From Hyphomicrobiales bacterium (GTDB taxonomy: Bacteria > Pseudomonadota > Alphaproteobacteria > Rhizobiales > Rhizobiaceae): 64,000 bases of DNA. The first letter of the stretch is position 1. Every line of letters begins with the position of its first letter. The notes below the pieces were generated by a model. That model saw only the letters and a program-made list of their open reading frames with translations. It was not told the origin of the DNA and did no database searches. A program made the position numbers and the translations under genes. Positions 9,938 through 19,284 of this stretch are shown here, one piece after another. Where the stretch lies: NCBI GenBank assembly GCA_900472395.1, contig UCHV01000006.1:1-64000 (forward strand), in the 5' to 3' direction.

Positions 9938-10975
9938 TCACTTGGCGCCGGGCTTGTAGATCTGGTCGAAGATACCGCCATCGCCGAAGTGCTCCGGCTG
10001 CGCCTTCTTCCAGCCGCCGAACAGCGGATCATCAATGGTGACGAGCTTGATATCCGGCAACTGCTTCAGGAGTTCGGGCTTCACCACTTCGCGCTTGGAA
10101 GGGCGATAAAAGTGCTTGGCCGCGATATTCTGGCCTTCATCAGAATAGAGATATTGCAGATAGGCTTCCGCCACCTTGCGGGTGCCCTTGGCATCCACGA
10201 CGCTATCAACGACGGCGACCGGCGGTTCTGCAAGAATGGAGATCGGCGGCACAACGATGTCGAACGCGTCCTTGCCGAATTCCTCACCGGCGAGATAAGC
10301 CTCGTTTTCCCAGGCCAGCAGCACATCGCCGATCTGACGCTGTGCAAAGGTCACCGTCGAGCCGCGGGCGCCGGTATCGAGAACGGGAGCGCGCTTGTAG
10401 AGATCGGAGATATAGGCCTTGATCTTGTCCTGGTCGCCTTTGAATTCTTCATTGGCCCAGGCCCATGCGGCGAGATAGTTCCAGCGGGCGCCGCCCGACG
10501 TCTTCGGGTTCGGGGTGACGATCTGCACGTCGCCCTTCACGAGGTCGCCCCAGTTCTTGATGCCCTTCGGATTGCCCTTGCGCACGAGGAAGACGATCGT
10601 CGATGTATAGGGCGCAGCATTGTTTGGCAGGCGGGTACGCCAGTCTTCCTTGATCTTGCCGATCTTCTGAATGGCGTTGATGTCGCTTTCGAGCGCCAGC
10701 GTCACCACATCGGCATCAAGGCCATCGATGACCGAGCGGGCCTGCGCGCCGGAACCGCCATGCGACTGGCGGATCGTGACATCGTCACCGCCCTCGGCCT
10801 TCCAATGTTTCTGGAAGGCGGCGTTAAAATCCTTGTAGAGTTCGCGTGTCGGATCATAGGACACATTGAGGAGCTGGGATGCGGCAAAGGCCGGTGCAAT
10901 GCTACCGGCAGCCAGCGTCACGCCGAGCGCGACAGCGAGCAGTCGCTTTCCAATTCCATCGGTCAAGTTCAGCAT
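9938..10975 (-). CDS. Periplasmic sulfate-binding protein
   Basis: A 345-residue solute-binding protein with a Sec signal peptide (about residues 1-31, ending APAFA). The mature part matches the Sbp/CysP family: [17 protein letters not shown], the anion-site region [30 protein letters not shown], and [18 protein letters not shown]. It captures sulfate (or thiosulfate) for CysTWA. It is first in the operon, with GGAGA before the ATG. Sbp and CysP cannot be told apart here with certainty, so no symbol is given. Confidence 0.93.
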   Translation of the reverse strand: MLNLTDGIGKRLLAVALGVTLAAGSIAPAFAASQLLNVSYDPTRELYKDFNAAFQKHWKAEGGDDVTIRQSHGGSGAQARSVIDGLDADVVTLALESDINAIQKIGKIKEDWRTRLPNNAAPYTSTIVFLVRKGNPKGIKNWGDLVKGDVQIVTPNPKTSGGARWNYLAAWAWANEEFKGDQDKIKAYISDLYKRAPVLDTGARGSTVTFAQRQIGDVLLAWENEAYLAGEEFGKDAFDIVVPPISILAEPPVAVVDSVVDAKGTRKVAEAYLQYLYSDEGQNIAAKHFYRPSKREVVKPELLKQLPDIKLVTIDDPLFGGWKKAQPEHFGDGGIFDQIYKPGAK

Positions 10976-11212
10976 GAGGTCTCTCCTGTGGTCTCAGGCC
11001 TAAACTCTAGCGGTCGGGTCGTGTTAGTCAATTCACGGCGAAATGAAGGCAAAACTGTTTCCCTTTGAACGGTTCAGGCGACAAAGAACGCGCTCCGGGA
11101 GGGCAAAAGGGCAGAACGGCAGTATTGGAAAAACGGCGTGGCGCGGAATGGCAGTTCGGAGACGAGGTGGAATATATAGGGACTGACGCAGGAATTTTGC
11201 GTCGCAATTCGA

Positions 11213-11518
11213 TCATTTCAGATGAAGACCGACATCCATCCGCTTGTGTAGAATTCTTATGATTTCGATACCGGAGCCAGTCGGTCGATAATAAATGAAG
11301 TGGGATCCAACCGTGTATTTCAGATACCCATTTCGAATATCTGCATTCCGGCCCTTCAGCTCATCTTTCGCGAGGGCATCGAAGACCCGCAGAAATCCAG
11401 CATGGTAATTTTCGGCTTGTTCCCATGACCAAGTTTCTACCGTGTAGGACCAGATGTTTTCCAGATCCGCCTCGGCAAGCGGCGAAAGCGTGTATTCGCC
11501 TCGGCCCCTAGCGGCCAT
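11213..11518 (-). CDS. parE: ParE-family toxin (second pair)
   Basis: A 101-residue toxin of the ParE family. The N-terminus (YTLSPLAEADLENIWSYTVETWSWEQAENYHAGF) is a textbook ParE helix pair. The core (RNADIRNGYLKYTVGSHFIYYRPTGSGIEIIRILHKRMD) ends with the conserved RILHxxMD. It overlaps its antitoxin gene by 11 bp. ParE members poison DNA gyrase. The pair lies between the sulfate-binding protein gene and the Rrf2 regulator gene and is unrelated in sequence to the pair at 5.8-6.4 kb. Confidence 0.92.
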   Translation of the reverse strand: MAARGRGEYTLSPLAEADLENIWSYTVETWSWEQAENYHAGFLRVFDALAKDELKGRNADIRNGYLKYTVGSHFIYYRPTGSGIEIIRILHKRMDVGLHLK

Positions 11519-11753
11519 GTTTTTGACGCATGCGTCGGAGGAATGCTTCGTTATCGAAAGGCCGAGGCTCGCCGGATTGTTCGCCAGCGATCAAGGCATC
11601 CTGCAGCGCTTTGACACGCACTTCATGAGCCTCAAGCATCTGCAGACCGGCATGCACAACATCGCTGGCCGAACCGTAACGACCACTTTCGACCTGCTGG
11701 TCAACAAAATCGGCGAAATGATCACCGAGCGAAATGGAAGTGTTGCGTGCCAT
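11508..11753 (-). CDS. parD: ParD-family antitoxin (second pair)
   Basis: An 81-residue ribbon-helix-helix antitoxin. NTSISLGDHFADFVDQQVESGRYGSASDVVHAGLQMLE is the classic ParD N-terminal DNA-binding segment, and the C-terminal half with FDNEAFLRRMRQKHG would bind and neutralise ParE. It comes first in the pair with an overlapping stop/start, so the two are co-translated. It probably represses its own promoter just upstream. Confidence 0.92.
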   Translation of the reverse strand: MARNTSISLGDHFADFVDQQVESGRYGSASDVVHAGLQMLEAHEVRVKALQDALIAGEQSGEPRPFDNEAFLRRMRQKHGR

Positions 11754-11796
11754 GACAGCAGGATAGCAAACTTTGGTGAGACGCCAAAGGGGGGTC

Positions 11797-12252
11797 TCAA
11801 GCAGTCAGCAGTTCCCGCACCGGCATCTTTGTCGATCCCGCTCCCTCGACCGCATCGGCGATCGTGGTGTTGAACAGCACCTCGCGCGTCGCATCGGCGA
11901 CGCGGGCAAAGACGTGGCGGATTTCGCAGAGGTGTTCGCCGTCGCAATCCTCGCATTTGCGGTAGGCGGTCTGCGACAGGCAGGGCAGTGGTGCAATCGG
12001 GCCATCGACCAGCCGCAGAACTTCGCCAAAGCTGATCTCGTCGGCGGATTTCAAGAGAAGATAACCACCCTGCTTGCCGCGACGGCTTTCGACCATGCCC
12101 GAGCGCTTGAGGTCGAGCAGGATCTGTTCGAGGAATTTCTTCGGGATGCTCTGTTGCTGGGCAATCTCGGAGATCATCATCGGCTCTTGCGGGTGAGCCT
12201 GCGCGAGTGCTGCCAGCGCCCTCAGCGCATATTTCGCTTTCTGCGATATCAT
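11797..12252 (-). CDS. Rrf2-family transcriptional regulator next to the cysteine genes
   Basis: A 151-residue winged-helix regulator: MISQKAKYALRALAALA and the HTH ISEIAQQQSIPKKFLEQILLDLKRSGMVES with the GKQGGYLL wing. The second half carries four cysteines at residues 91, 100, 103 and 109, a layout compatible with an Fe-S cluster or redox sensor, but the spacing differs from the three-Cys pattern of IscR. It is divergent from cysHDN, and Rrf2 regulators such as CymR control cysteine metabolism in other bacteria. Control of the cys genes is therefore plausible but inferred. Confidence 0.85.
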   Translation of the reverse strand: MISQKAKYALRALAALAQAHPQEPMMISEIAQQQSIPKKFLEQILLDLKRSGMVESRRGKQGGYLLLKSADEISFGEVLRLVDGPIAPLPCLSQTAYRKCEDCDGEHLCEIRHVFARVADATREVLFNTTIADAVEGAGSTKMPVRELLTA

Positions 12253-12734
12253 AACGCGACCATCACATCCTCACGTACCAGCCGGTGAGTGGCTGGACGC
12301 GGGAGATCTCAGTTTCGAGAATTCGCGGAGGGGATCTCAAAAAACTCCGGCGCGGCGTCAATCATGGTAACGTGCGACACCCTGTGCCTAGCGCAAATGA
12401 TAAATGATTACAAACGAATGCCGCAGCGCACCGGGTAAATATTCTTGTCGCCGGGTAACGTTGGACGGCGTTTTGTGAAGAGCGATGCAGGAGAGCCGGC
12501 GCCTGCAGCATCCGGTGTCGCTTGAAGGACAGAAGGCGTTCCCTGTGCGACATCTGGTCGACAATGGCGCAGAAACCGGGGAACCGGGGCAATTGCGGTC
12601 TTTTGCGGCAGTTTTCTCCGCGTTCATGAGTTTGGAGAGATATTTGCTCCGCACTCGCCCGCCTTGAAACCCGTTTTTCTGGTCAGTCCGCTCTTCGGCG
12701 CGGATAATCCGGGTACTGAAAACGGATTGAAGTC
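12253..12734. promoter_or_regulatory. Divergent control region between rrf2 and cysH
   Basis: This 482-bp stretch has no convincing gene. It must hold the divergent promoters of the Rrf2 gene and cysHDN. An AT-richer segment with CCGGGTAA repeated at 12433 and 12452 is seen, but no recognisable riboswitch or clear operator. Confidence 0.5.
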
Positions 12735-13514
12735 ATGTCAGTTCATGCCGCCTCTGCGGAGATTGCCTCTCTCGATACCCAATTCGCAGACCTCGACCTT
12801 GCCGGTCGCCTGTCGCTTGCGGCGACGCTCGGTCACGCGGTGTTCACCACATCCCTCGGCATCGAGGATCAGGTAATTACCGCCGCCATCGGTACGCACC
12901 GCCTGCCGATCACCGTCTCGACGCTGGAAACCGGACGTCTGTTCAAGGAGACCGTCGACCTTATTGCAGAAACGGAGGAGCGATACGACATTCGCATCGA
13001 GCGTTTCTGTCCGCAGCAGGACGATATCGATGCCTATGCCGAAAAGTATGGGCTGAACGGCTTTTACGACAGTATCGAAGCCCGCCACGCCTGCTGTCAT
13101 GTCAGAAAACTGATCCCGCTTGCAAAAGCGCTTGCAGGCGCCGAGGTGTGGGTCACCGGTCTTCGACGCGGCCAGTCCGGCAATCGCGCCACCACGCCAT
13201 TTGTGGAATTCGATGCCGAGCGCGGCCTCATCAAGGTAAACCCGCTGGCCGATTGGGACATCGACACGATCAAGGCGCATGTGACGACGCAAGCCATTCC
13301 CGTCAATCCGCTGCATGGCCGCGGTTATCCTTCGATCGGCTGTGAGCCCTGTACCCGCGCCATCAAGCCCGGCGAACCCGAACGCGCCGGGCGATGGTGG
13401 TGGGAAAACGACGAAAAGCGCGAGTGCGGTCTGCATGTACCCGATGCGCAGACTACCGAAAACGCCGCTCAGCCTGTTTCCCAGGCCATTTCAACGGCAA
13501 GCGCCATTCGCTGA
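12735..13514 (+). CDS. cysH: Adenylylsulfate (APS) reductase, thioredoxin-dependent
   Basis: A 259-residue assimilatory reductase converting APS to sulfite and AMP. It has the two cysteine pairs that bind a [4Fe-4S] cluster, Cys120-Cys121 and Cys203/Cys206 (GCEPCTR), which mark the APS type rather than the PAPS type of enterobacteria. The catalytic Cys231 lies in KRECGLH. It is first in cysHDN, with 60 bp to cysD, and acts directly after the CysDN product. Confidence 0.96.
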   Translation: MSVHAASAEIASLDTQFADLDLAGRLSLAATLGHAVFTTSLGIEDQVITAAIGTHRLPITVSTLETGRLFKETVDLIAETEERYDIRIERFCPQQDDIDAYAEKYGLNGFYDSIEARHACCHVRKLIPLAKALAGAEVWVTGLRRGQSGNRATTPFVEFDAERGLIKVNPLADWDIDTIKAHVTTQAIPVNPLHGRGYPSIGCEPCTRAIKPGEPERAGRWWWENDEKRECGLHVPDAQTTENAAQPVSQAISTASAIR

Positions 13515-13574
13515 TCGCAGAGCGATCGCGGCGTCTGCCAACCTCTTGTGTGTATAGAATTCCCGGAGACCGAA

Positions 13575-14528
13575 ATGCCCCTGTCCGTACAGGAAACGGA
13601 AATCAAGAACCCGCCCGTTTCCCGCCCACCGCTCGATCCGCATCTGAAAGCGCTCGAAAACGAAGCCATCCATATCTTCCGCGAAGTCGCGGCCGAGTTT
13701 GAAAACCCGGTCATGCTGTATTCGATCGGCAAGGATTCCTCCGTGCTGCTGCACCTGGCGCGAAAGGCATTCTTTCCCGGCCGCGTGCCCTTCCCGCTTC
13801 TGCATGTCGATACGACCTGGAAGTTCAAGGAAATGATCGAATTCCGCAATCGCATTGCCGACGAATACGATCTCGACCTCGTGGTGCACACCAACAAGCG
13901 CGGCGCCGAAGAAGGCATCACCCCGTTCACCCACGGCTCGGCTTTTTATACCGACGTGATGAAGACCGAGGCGCTGAAACAGGCGCTGGATGCCGGCGGT
14001 TACGATGCAGCCTTTGGCGGCGCGCGCCGCGACGAAGAGGCGAGCCGCGCCAAGGAACGCATCTATTCCTTCCGCACACCGGACCACAAATGGGATCCGC
14101 GCAACCAGCGCCCGGAACTGTGGAACGTCTATAACGGCATGATCCGCAAGGGCGAGAGCGTACGCGCCTTCCCGCTGTCCAACTGGACCGAGGTCGATAT
14201 CTGGCGTTACATCCAGGCCGAAGACATTCCTCTCGTGCCGCTCTATTACGCCGCGACACGTCCTTACGTGGAGCGCGACGGAATGATGATTTTGGCCGAG
14301 GATCCGCGCCTGGAATTGCAGCCCGGTGAGGAGGTCAAGCACGGTTCGATCCGTTTCCGCACGCTCGGCTGCTTTCCGCTGACCGGCGCCATCCGCTCCA
14401 CCGCCTCCAATCTCGATGAAGTCATCGCCGAACTGGAAATCGCCACCGTTTCCGAACGCCAGGGCCGCGCCATCGACCGCGACCAGTCCGGCTCCATGGA
14501 AAAGAAAAAGCGCGAAGGATATTTTTGA
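13575..14528 (+). CDS. cysD: Sulfate adenylyltransferase small subunit CysD
   Basis: A 317-residue ATP pyrophosphatase-type subunit that makes APS from sulfate and ATP. The PP-loop ([18 protein letters not shown]) and the [15 protein letters not shown] motif are intact. The ATG at 13575 follows GGAGA, and the upstream alternative lacks family similarity. It is followed one base later by cysN, its GTPase partner. Confidence 0.97.
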   Translation: MPLSVQETEIKNPPVSRPPLDPHLKALENEAIHIFREVAAEFENPVMLYSIGKDSSVLLHLARKAFFPGRVPFPLLHVDTTWKFKEMIEFRNRIADEYDLDLVVHTNKRGAEEGITPFTHGSAFYTDVMKTEALKQALDAGGYDAAFGGARRDEEASRAKERIYSFRTPDHKWDPRNQRPELWNVYNGMIRKGESVRAFPLSNWTEVDIWRYIQAEDIPLVPLYYAATRPYVERDGMMILAEDPRLELQPGEEVKHGSIRFRTLGCFPLTGAIRSTASNLDEVIAELEIATVSERQGRAIDRDQSGSMEKKKREGYF

Positions 14529-14529
14529 G

Positions 14530-16020
14530 ATGAGCGCAACAGCCGCATCCACTTCCGCCACCATTCTGCCCTTTGCGGAATCCGCTGCCCGTGTGACCCG
14601 TGACGCCCGCCCCTTGCGCCTGATCACCTGCGGTTCCGTCGACGACGGCAAATCGACGCTGATCGGCCGCCTGCTTTGGGACACCAAGGCGGTCAAGGAA
14701 GACCAGGCGGCAACCCTTGCCCGCGACAGCGGCGCCCAGAACGATCTGGGCCTGCCTGATTTCGCGCTGTTGCTGGACGGCCTTCAGGCCGAGCGCGAAC
14801 AGGGCATCACCATCGATGTCGCCTATCGCTATTTCTCGACCGACAAACGCTCGTTCATCGTTGCCGACACGCCCGGCCACGAACAATATACCCGCAACAT
14901 GGCGACCGGCGCGTCCACAGCCGATCTCGCCGTGCTGCTGGCCGATGCCCGCGCCGGGCTTCTGGAACAGACGCGTCGCCACGCCACAATCGCCTCGCTG
15001 ATGGGCATTCGCCAGTTCGTTCTGGCGGTCAACAAGTTCGACCTCGTCAACTACGACCGCGAGATTTTCGACCGCATCAGCCACGAGTTCCGCGAATTCG
15101 CGCTGTCGCTTGGCGTACGCCAGATCACCGCCATTCCCATGTCGGCGCTGAAGGGCGAAAACGTCGTTTCGCCCGCCTCCGACGCCATGCCGTGGTATGA
15201 AGGCCCGACGTTGATCGAGGCTTTGGAACTGGCAACGGCGCGATCCACACAGGCCGGCGGTTTCCGCATGCCGGTGCAGCGTGTGGTGCGCCCCGGTGAA
15301 AGTTTTCGCGGTTATCAGGGCACGGTTGCCGGCGGCGCCATCAAGCCGGGCGACAGTGTCGTCATCCTGCCTTCGGGCACAGTCGCCAATGTCAGCCAGA
15401 TCGTAACGTTCGATCTGGTGCGCAATGCAGCCGTGGCCGGCGATGCGGTGACATTGGTTCTCGACCGGCAAGTGGATGTGGCGCGCGGCGACCTGATCGC
15501 CTCGATCGACGCTCAACCGCTGACCGGAACGGCCTTCGACGCGCAGCTGGTTGCGCTTCAGCAAGGGGGTATCGAACCTGGAAAACGATATTGGCTGAAA
15601 AGCGGTTCCCGCCGCCAGCGTGTTTCGATAGAGCCGCTGTCGCAGCTCGACCTTGCCTCCGGTCAGTGGCGCCCGCATGCTTCGACGCTGACCATGAACG
15701 CCATCGGCAAGGTGCGGCTGGCATTCGAGGAAACTGCGGTATTCGATGCCTATGATCAGAACCGCGCGACCGGCGCTTTCATCCTGATCGACCCGGACAC
15801 GTTGAATACCGTCGCCGGTGGCATGATTACCGGCAAGCGCGCCAATCTTGGCGGTCTCAAGCGCGAAGGTGATCGCGTGGTCCTGTCGCTTCCGGCCGAC
15901 CTTGCCGAGCAGCTGATGGCAAGCGAGCTATTTGCCAGCCGGCGCGAAGAAGTGGAAATCAAGCGGGTGACAGCCGCAGAAGCCGCGACCCTCTGGCGTA
16001 ACGCGGGCAGCGACATCTGA
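14530..16020 (+). CDS. cysN: Sulfate adenylyltransferase GTPase subunit CysN
   Basis: A 496-residue translation-factor-like GTPase that drives APS formation by CysD. The G motifs are visible: GSVDDGKSTLIGRLL (P-loop), DTPGHEQYTRNMA and NKFDLV. Elongation-factor-like beta-barrel domains follow. The length shows there is no fused CysC kinase domain, which agrees with direct APS reduction by CysH. The ATG at 14530 comes one base after the cysD stop. A strong terminator follows. Confidence 0.97.
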   Translation: MSATAASTSATILPFAESAARVTRDARPLRLITCGSVDDGKSTLIGRLLWDTKAVKEDQAATLARDSGAQNDLGLPDFALLLDGLQAEREQGITIDVAYRYFSTDKRSFIVADTPGHEQYTRNMATGASTADLAVLLADARAGLLEQTRRHATIASLMGIRQFVLAVNKFDLVNYDREIFDRISHEFREFALSLGVRQITAIPMSALKGENVVSPASDAMPWYEGPTLIEALELATARSTQAGGFRMPVQRVVRPGESFRGYQGTVAGGAIKPGDSVVILPSGTVANVSQIVTFDLVRNAAVAGDAVTLVLDRQVDVARGDLIASIDAQPLTGTAFDAQLVALQQGGIEPGKRYWLKSGSRRQRVSIEPLSQLDLASGQWRPHASTLTMNAIGKVRLAFEETAVFDAYDQNRATGAFILIDPDTLNTVAGGMITGKRANLGGLKREGDRVVLSLPADLAEQLMASELFASRREEVEIKRVTAAEAATLWRNAGSDI

Positions 16021-16048
16021 CCTCTATTTTTTCCCCTCCCCAACTGTA

Positions 16049-16076
16049 AAGGGCCGCTCGCGCGGCCCTTTTTTTT
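16049..16076 (+). terminator. Intrinsic terminator of cysHDN
   Basis: A perfect 9-bp stem, AAGGGCCGC/GCGGCCCTT, has a 4-base loop and runs into eight T's. It begins 28 bp after the cysN stop. Confidence 0.92.
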
Positions 16077-16079
16077 ATC

Positions 16080-17039
16080 TCAATGAACGACCTGCGCAGG
16101 GGCTGCTTCATCACCCTTGCTGCGGCCGGCAAAATAGTTGGCTATCAACGCACCGGAAATATTGTGCCAGACGCTGAAAATGGCGCTTGGGACAGCCGCG
16201 AGCGGTGAAAAATAGGCCGTGGCGAGCGCCGCGCCGAGACCGCTGTTCTGCATTCCGACCTCGATGGCTATAGCCTTGCGCTTGGCAAGCGACAATCCAA
16301 ACGCCTTGGCGGCGAAAAAGCCGAGAAGATAACCGAGACCATTGTGCAGCACGACCACGGCAAAGATCATCAGACCGGATTGAGCAATCGCCGGTTTGCT
16401 GGCGCCGACAACGGCCGAAACGATCAGGACGATGCCGACGACACTGACCAGCGGCAAGGCCGGAACCGCAGCCTTGACCACTGTGGGAATGAGTTTCTGA
16501 ACGGCAAAACCGAGTGCCAGCGGCACAAGTACGACCTTGACGATGCTGAGGAACATTGCCCAGCCATCCACCGGCAGATATTGGCTTGCGAACATCCAGA
16601 CAAGAAATGGCGTGACTATCGGAGCAGCGAGCGTGGTGACGCTGGTACAAGCAACCGACAGCGCGACATCGCCCTTGCTGAGATAGGTCATGACGTTGCT
16701 GGACGTGCCGCCCGGGCAGCAACCGACGAGAATGACGCCAGCTGCAACTTCCGGCGACATCGGGATGATGGTCGTCAGAAGAACCGCGAGCGCCGGCATG
16801 ATGAGGAACTGGGCGAAAACACCGATACCGACTTCAACCGGCCGCTTCACCACTTCGCGGAAATCATCGAGAGACAGGGTCAGGCCCATGCCGAACATGA
16901 TGATGCCGAGCAGGGTGACGATATAGGGCCCGATCTGTTTGAACAGATCAGGAAACAAAAAGCCGAGTACGGCAAAGACGATGACCCATAGGGCAAACGT
17001 CTTGCCGACGAAGGCGGAAAAGGATGCAAGCGCTTTCAA
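16080..17039 (-). CDS. Bile acid:sodium symporter (BASS) family transporter
   Basis: A 319-residue protein with about nine or ten transmembrane segments. The family stretches LVGCCPGGTSSNVMTYLSKGDVALSVACTSVTTLAAPIVTP and IEVGMQNSGLGAALA, which form the crossover sodium and substrate region, are intact. A TTG start at 17039 is chosen because GGGAGG stands 5-6 bases upstream; longer versions pass through that site. Bacterial members carry organic anions such as pantoate or keto acids, and one branch is linked to sulfur genes. The real substrate is unknown. Confidence 0.88.
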   Translation of the reverse strand: MKALASFSAFVGKTFALWVIVFAVLGFLFPDLFKQIGPYIVTLLGIIMFGMGLTLSLDDFREVVKRPVEVGIGVFAQFLIMPALAVLLTTIIPMSPEVAAGVILVGCCPGGTSSNVMTYLSKGDVALSVACTSVTTLAAPIVTPFLVWMFASQYLPVDGWAMFLSIVKVVLVPLALGFAVQKLIPTVVKAAVPALPLVSVVGIVLIVSAVVGASKPAIAQSGLMIFAVVVLHNGLGYLLGFFAAKAFGLSLAKRKAIAIEVGMQNSGLGAALATAYFSPLAAVPSAIFSVWHNISGALIANYFAGRSKGDEAAPAQVVH

Positions 17040-17190
17040 GAGGACCTCCCTCAAATTCCAAAACCTGCCGATGCAGGGGGAGGTGACAATCGTCAAGGTC
17101 GGTTACAGGTGGAACCGTCCACTTGTCCTGCTCACGACAGGCTTTTGGCGGATTTTGCCGCAAAACCGGACGCCGCGTGAAGCATCTCGA

Positions 17191-18219
17191 TCACACAGGG
17201 GATCTCGTCGTCTTCCTGATTTTCAGCTCGAAACCGAGATCGATGGATCGTTTCGAATTTTTCTCACCGTTGATCTGGCGGACGAGAAGATCCGCGGCGC
17301 GGTACCCCATGTCATAACGCGGTATGCGCACCGTCGTCAGCGGCGGCTCGGCGACCTCTGCGAAATTGACGTCGTTATATCCGCAAATGCCGAAATCCTC
17401 CGGCACGCGGATGCCGCGGCGCTTGCATTCGAAACAGGCGCCAAGCGCAATATCGTCGTTCAGACAGAATACGGCGTCGATATCCGGATGACGGGTGATG
17501 ATATCACCAAGCATGCGGCATCCAAGCGGAACGGAGGTGGGCTCCGGCAACATCATCACAAGCCGGGGATCGAAAAGCCCTTCTTCCTCGAGCGTGACAC
17601 GATAACCTTCCAGACGCCGGTTTACGCGAAGATCCACCCCGGCACCGAGGATGGCGATACGGCGATAACCGCAATCGAGCAGGTGACGTGTCGCGACCTT
17701 GGCTGCGGTGCAATGATCGGAGCCAACGACGGTACCGAGCGCCGTGAGATTGACGTCGATCATATGAACGACCGGACATCTTGCGCCGAGGATCAGATCG
17801 ACGATGACCTGCTGGTTTTGACCGCCTGCCACCAGGATGCCGGCCGGCTGCTGCGAAAGAAACAGTTCCAGCTGCCGTTTTTCCTTTTCCGGGTCACGCC
17901 AGGCATTGGCGTATTGAATGCGCAGATCGGTGTCCTGCATTCGCGCCTCGATGCCGTGAATGATGTTCATGACCGCAAGGCTGGTGACTTCGGGAATGAG
18001 CGCACAGACGATACCGTTGTGACCGCTTGCCAGAGCTCTGGCCGCAAAATCCGGCACGTAACCGGTTTCGCTCACCACCTGCATGATGCGTTCGCGCAAT
18101 GTTTCGGAAACCCGCTCCGGCTCACGCAAGGCGCGGGATACGGTGATGGCGCTGACGCCCGCCTTCCTCGCCACGTCGAGAAGGGTGGTGCGCTCGCCTC
18201 TTATGCGCTTCTGGCCCAT
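17191..18219 (-). CDS. LacI-family transcriptional regulator (gluconate-repressor-like)
   Basis: A 342-residue repressor. The N-terminal HTH and hinge (TTLLDVARKAGVSAITVSRALREPERVSETLRERI) fit LacI/GalR proteins, close to the GntR/GntH branch. The periplasmic-binding-protein-like effector domain has VCALIPEVTSLAVMNIIHGIE and AVFCLNDDIALGACFECKRRGIRVPEDFGICGYND. The ATG at 18219 follows a GGGGGCAGG site; a GTG at 18264 is possible but weaker. No sugar genes lie beside it, so its target is unclear. Confidence 0.88.
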   Translation of the reverse strand: MGQKRIRGERTTLLDVARKAGVSAITVSRALREPERVSETLRERIMQVVSETGYVPDFAARALASGHNGIVCALIPEVTSLAVMNIIHGIEARMQDTDLRIQYANAWRDPEKEKRQLELFLSQQPAGILVAGGQNQQVIVDLILGARCPVVHMIDVNLTALGTVVGSDHCTAAKVATRHLLDCGYRRIAILGAGVDLRVNRRLEGYRVTLEEEGLFDPRLVMMLPEPTSVPLGCRMLGDIITRHPDIDAVFCLNDDIALGACFECKRRGIRVPEDFGICGYNDVNFAEVAEPPLTTVRIPRYDMGYRAADLLVRQINGEKNSKRSIDLGFELKIRKTTRSPV

Positions 18220-18495
18220 GGCCTGCCCCCAATTCACAGCGGACGACCCTTTCGAGTTGTCCACACCCCGGCATGCCGAAGGGTTTCCCCTCTTCCTTCG
18301 GCGGCTCGGGCTCGCTCCTTAGCGGAGACTGGCATTGTTTCGTCGTGCAGGTGGCTTCATGCGATTGGCTTTTGGCAAGTGTAGTCCATGATCGGAACAA
18401 GTGACAGGTTTTTTGTCGTTTGACGTATTTAGATCACAAACGCTGTCCACAGTGTCATCTCGTCCAACCGTGTTTAAGCCGACGAGGGGTACGCC

Positions 18496-18699
18496 ATGGC
18501 GATCATCAGCATTCAATCCAAGCTGATTGAAGCGATCGATTACGACGAGGACGAAAAGAACCTCACCGTGTTTCTTTATAATGGTGAGCGCAGAGCTTAT
18601 TCCGGCGTATCCAAGGGTCAGGTCGTAGGCCTGACCGTGGCCGCTTCTCCCGGAAACTATTACATGACCGAAATTCGCGGAAAATATCCGGCGTTGTGA
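18496..18699 (+). CDS. KTSC-domain small protein
   Basis: A 67-residue protein consisting of one KTSC domain (IEAIDYDEDEKNLTVFLYNGERRAYSGVSKGQVVGLTVAASPGNYYMTEIRGKYP). This fold is found alone or fused to nucleic-acid enzymes, and its function is not established. GAGGGG precedes the ATG. It is a monocistronic gene behind the LacI promoter region. Confidence 0.85.
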   Translation: MAIISIQSKLIEAIDYDEDEKNLTVFLYNGERRAYSGVSKGQVVGLTVAASPGNYYMTEIRGKYPAL

Positions 18700-18750
18700 C
18701 GCCTCGTTTCCAAAGCGAACAAGGGTTCGATGCGCCGGCGCGGCCTGCGC

Positions 18751-18846
18751 TCAGGACATCAGAGTGTATCCGCCGAGAATGATGACAGCCCACAAATACA
18801 AGGAGATCTGAAGCGAAAGAAGATAACCTGAAGCGTGTGCGTGCAT
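18751..18846 (-). CDS. 31-residue predicted single-pass membrane peptide
   Basis: A short reading frame with a very good ribosome-binding site (GGGAGGAAAA, ending 4 bases before the ATG). It encodes MHAHASGYLLSLQISLYL followed by WAVIILGGYTLMS, so about 22 residues form one hydrophobic helix with a short N-terminal tail holding two His. It is not recognised. The strong start signal and membrane-peptide composition support translation. No partner gene is adjacent, and KTSC converges on it. Confidence 0.55.
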   Translation of the reverse strand: MHAHASGYLLSLQISLYLWAVIILGGYTLMS

Positions 18847-19284
18847 GATGTTTTCCTCCCTGTCTTTTTCATGCCGGCTCCCGACCGGCTTAATTCCTTA
18901 ACGATTTCATTGCCTGAAAGTTGCCTTTCAAAAGCCGCAAACGCGGTTCCTCCGGAAAATGCCTCGTTTCGAGGCACCTTCACCCGCACTGCAGACACAT
19001 ACTTAACATAATTCTAATTGTGCGGATGGCGTTTTTAGCCCTGTCCGTTCAAAATCGCATTATTGGCATTCGGCGATGCAGCAATCGGAGATCTTTTGAA
19101 ACGCCGGCTTGAACGCTTTTCCGCAACATGAAGCTTGCGGAGCATTGCAACATATTCCGCAGGTGCGAACATGCTTTTGCCGGATTAATATCATTAGAAA
19201 CATCTAATCCAGAATAAGCATCGGCACCGGTGCCGATGTTCAAGGCGTGTATCGATCCCGGACATCTAGAGTGAGGTAAGTGAG
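18847..19284. promoter_or_regulatory. AT-richer leader region of the secretion operon, with a 20-bp palindrome
   Basis: No gene is convincing here. The region holds a hairpin (TGCCTCG-TTT-CGAGGCA, 18960-18976), an ATTAGA-N4-TCTAAT repeat (19193-19208) and a perfect 20-bp palindrome CATCGGCACCGGTGCCGATG (19219-19238). The last two lie 47-92 bp before the secretion ATPase gene and are candidates for regulator binding. Confidence 0.5.

Noticed and set aside
12253-12734. A riboswitch upstream of cysH
   Set aside because: No conserved core of a SAM or other known riboswitch could be recognised and no terminator or sequestering hairpin lies before cysH.
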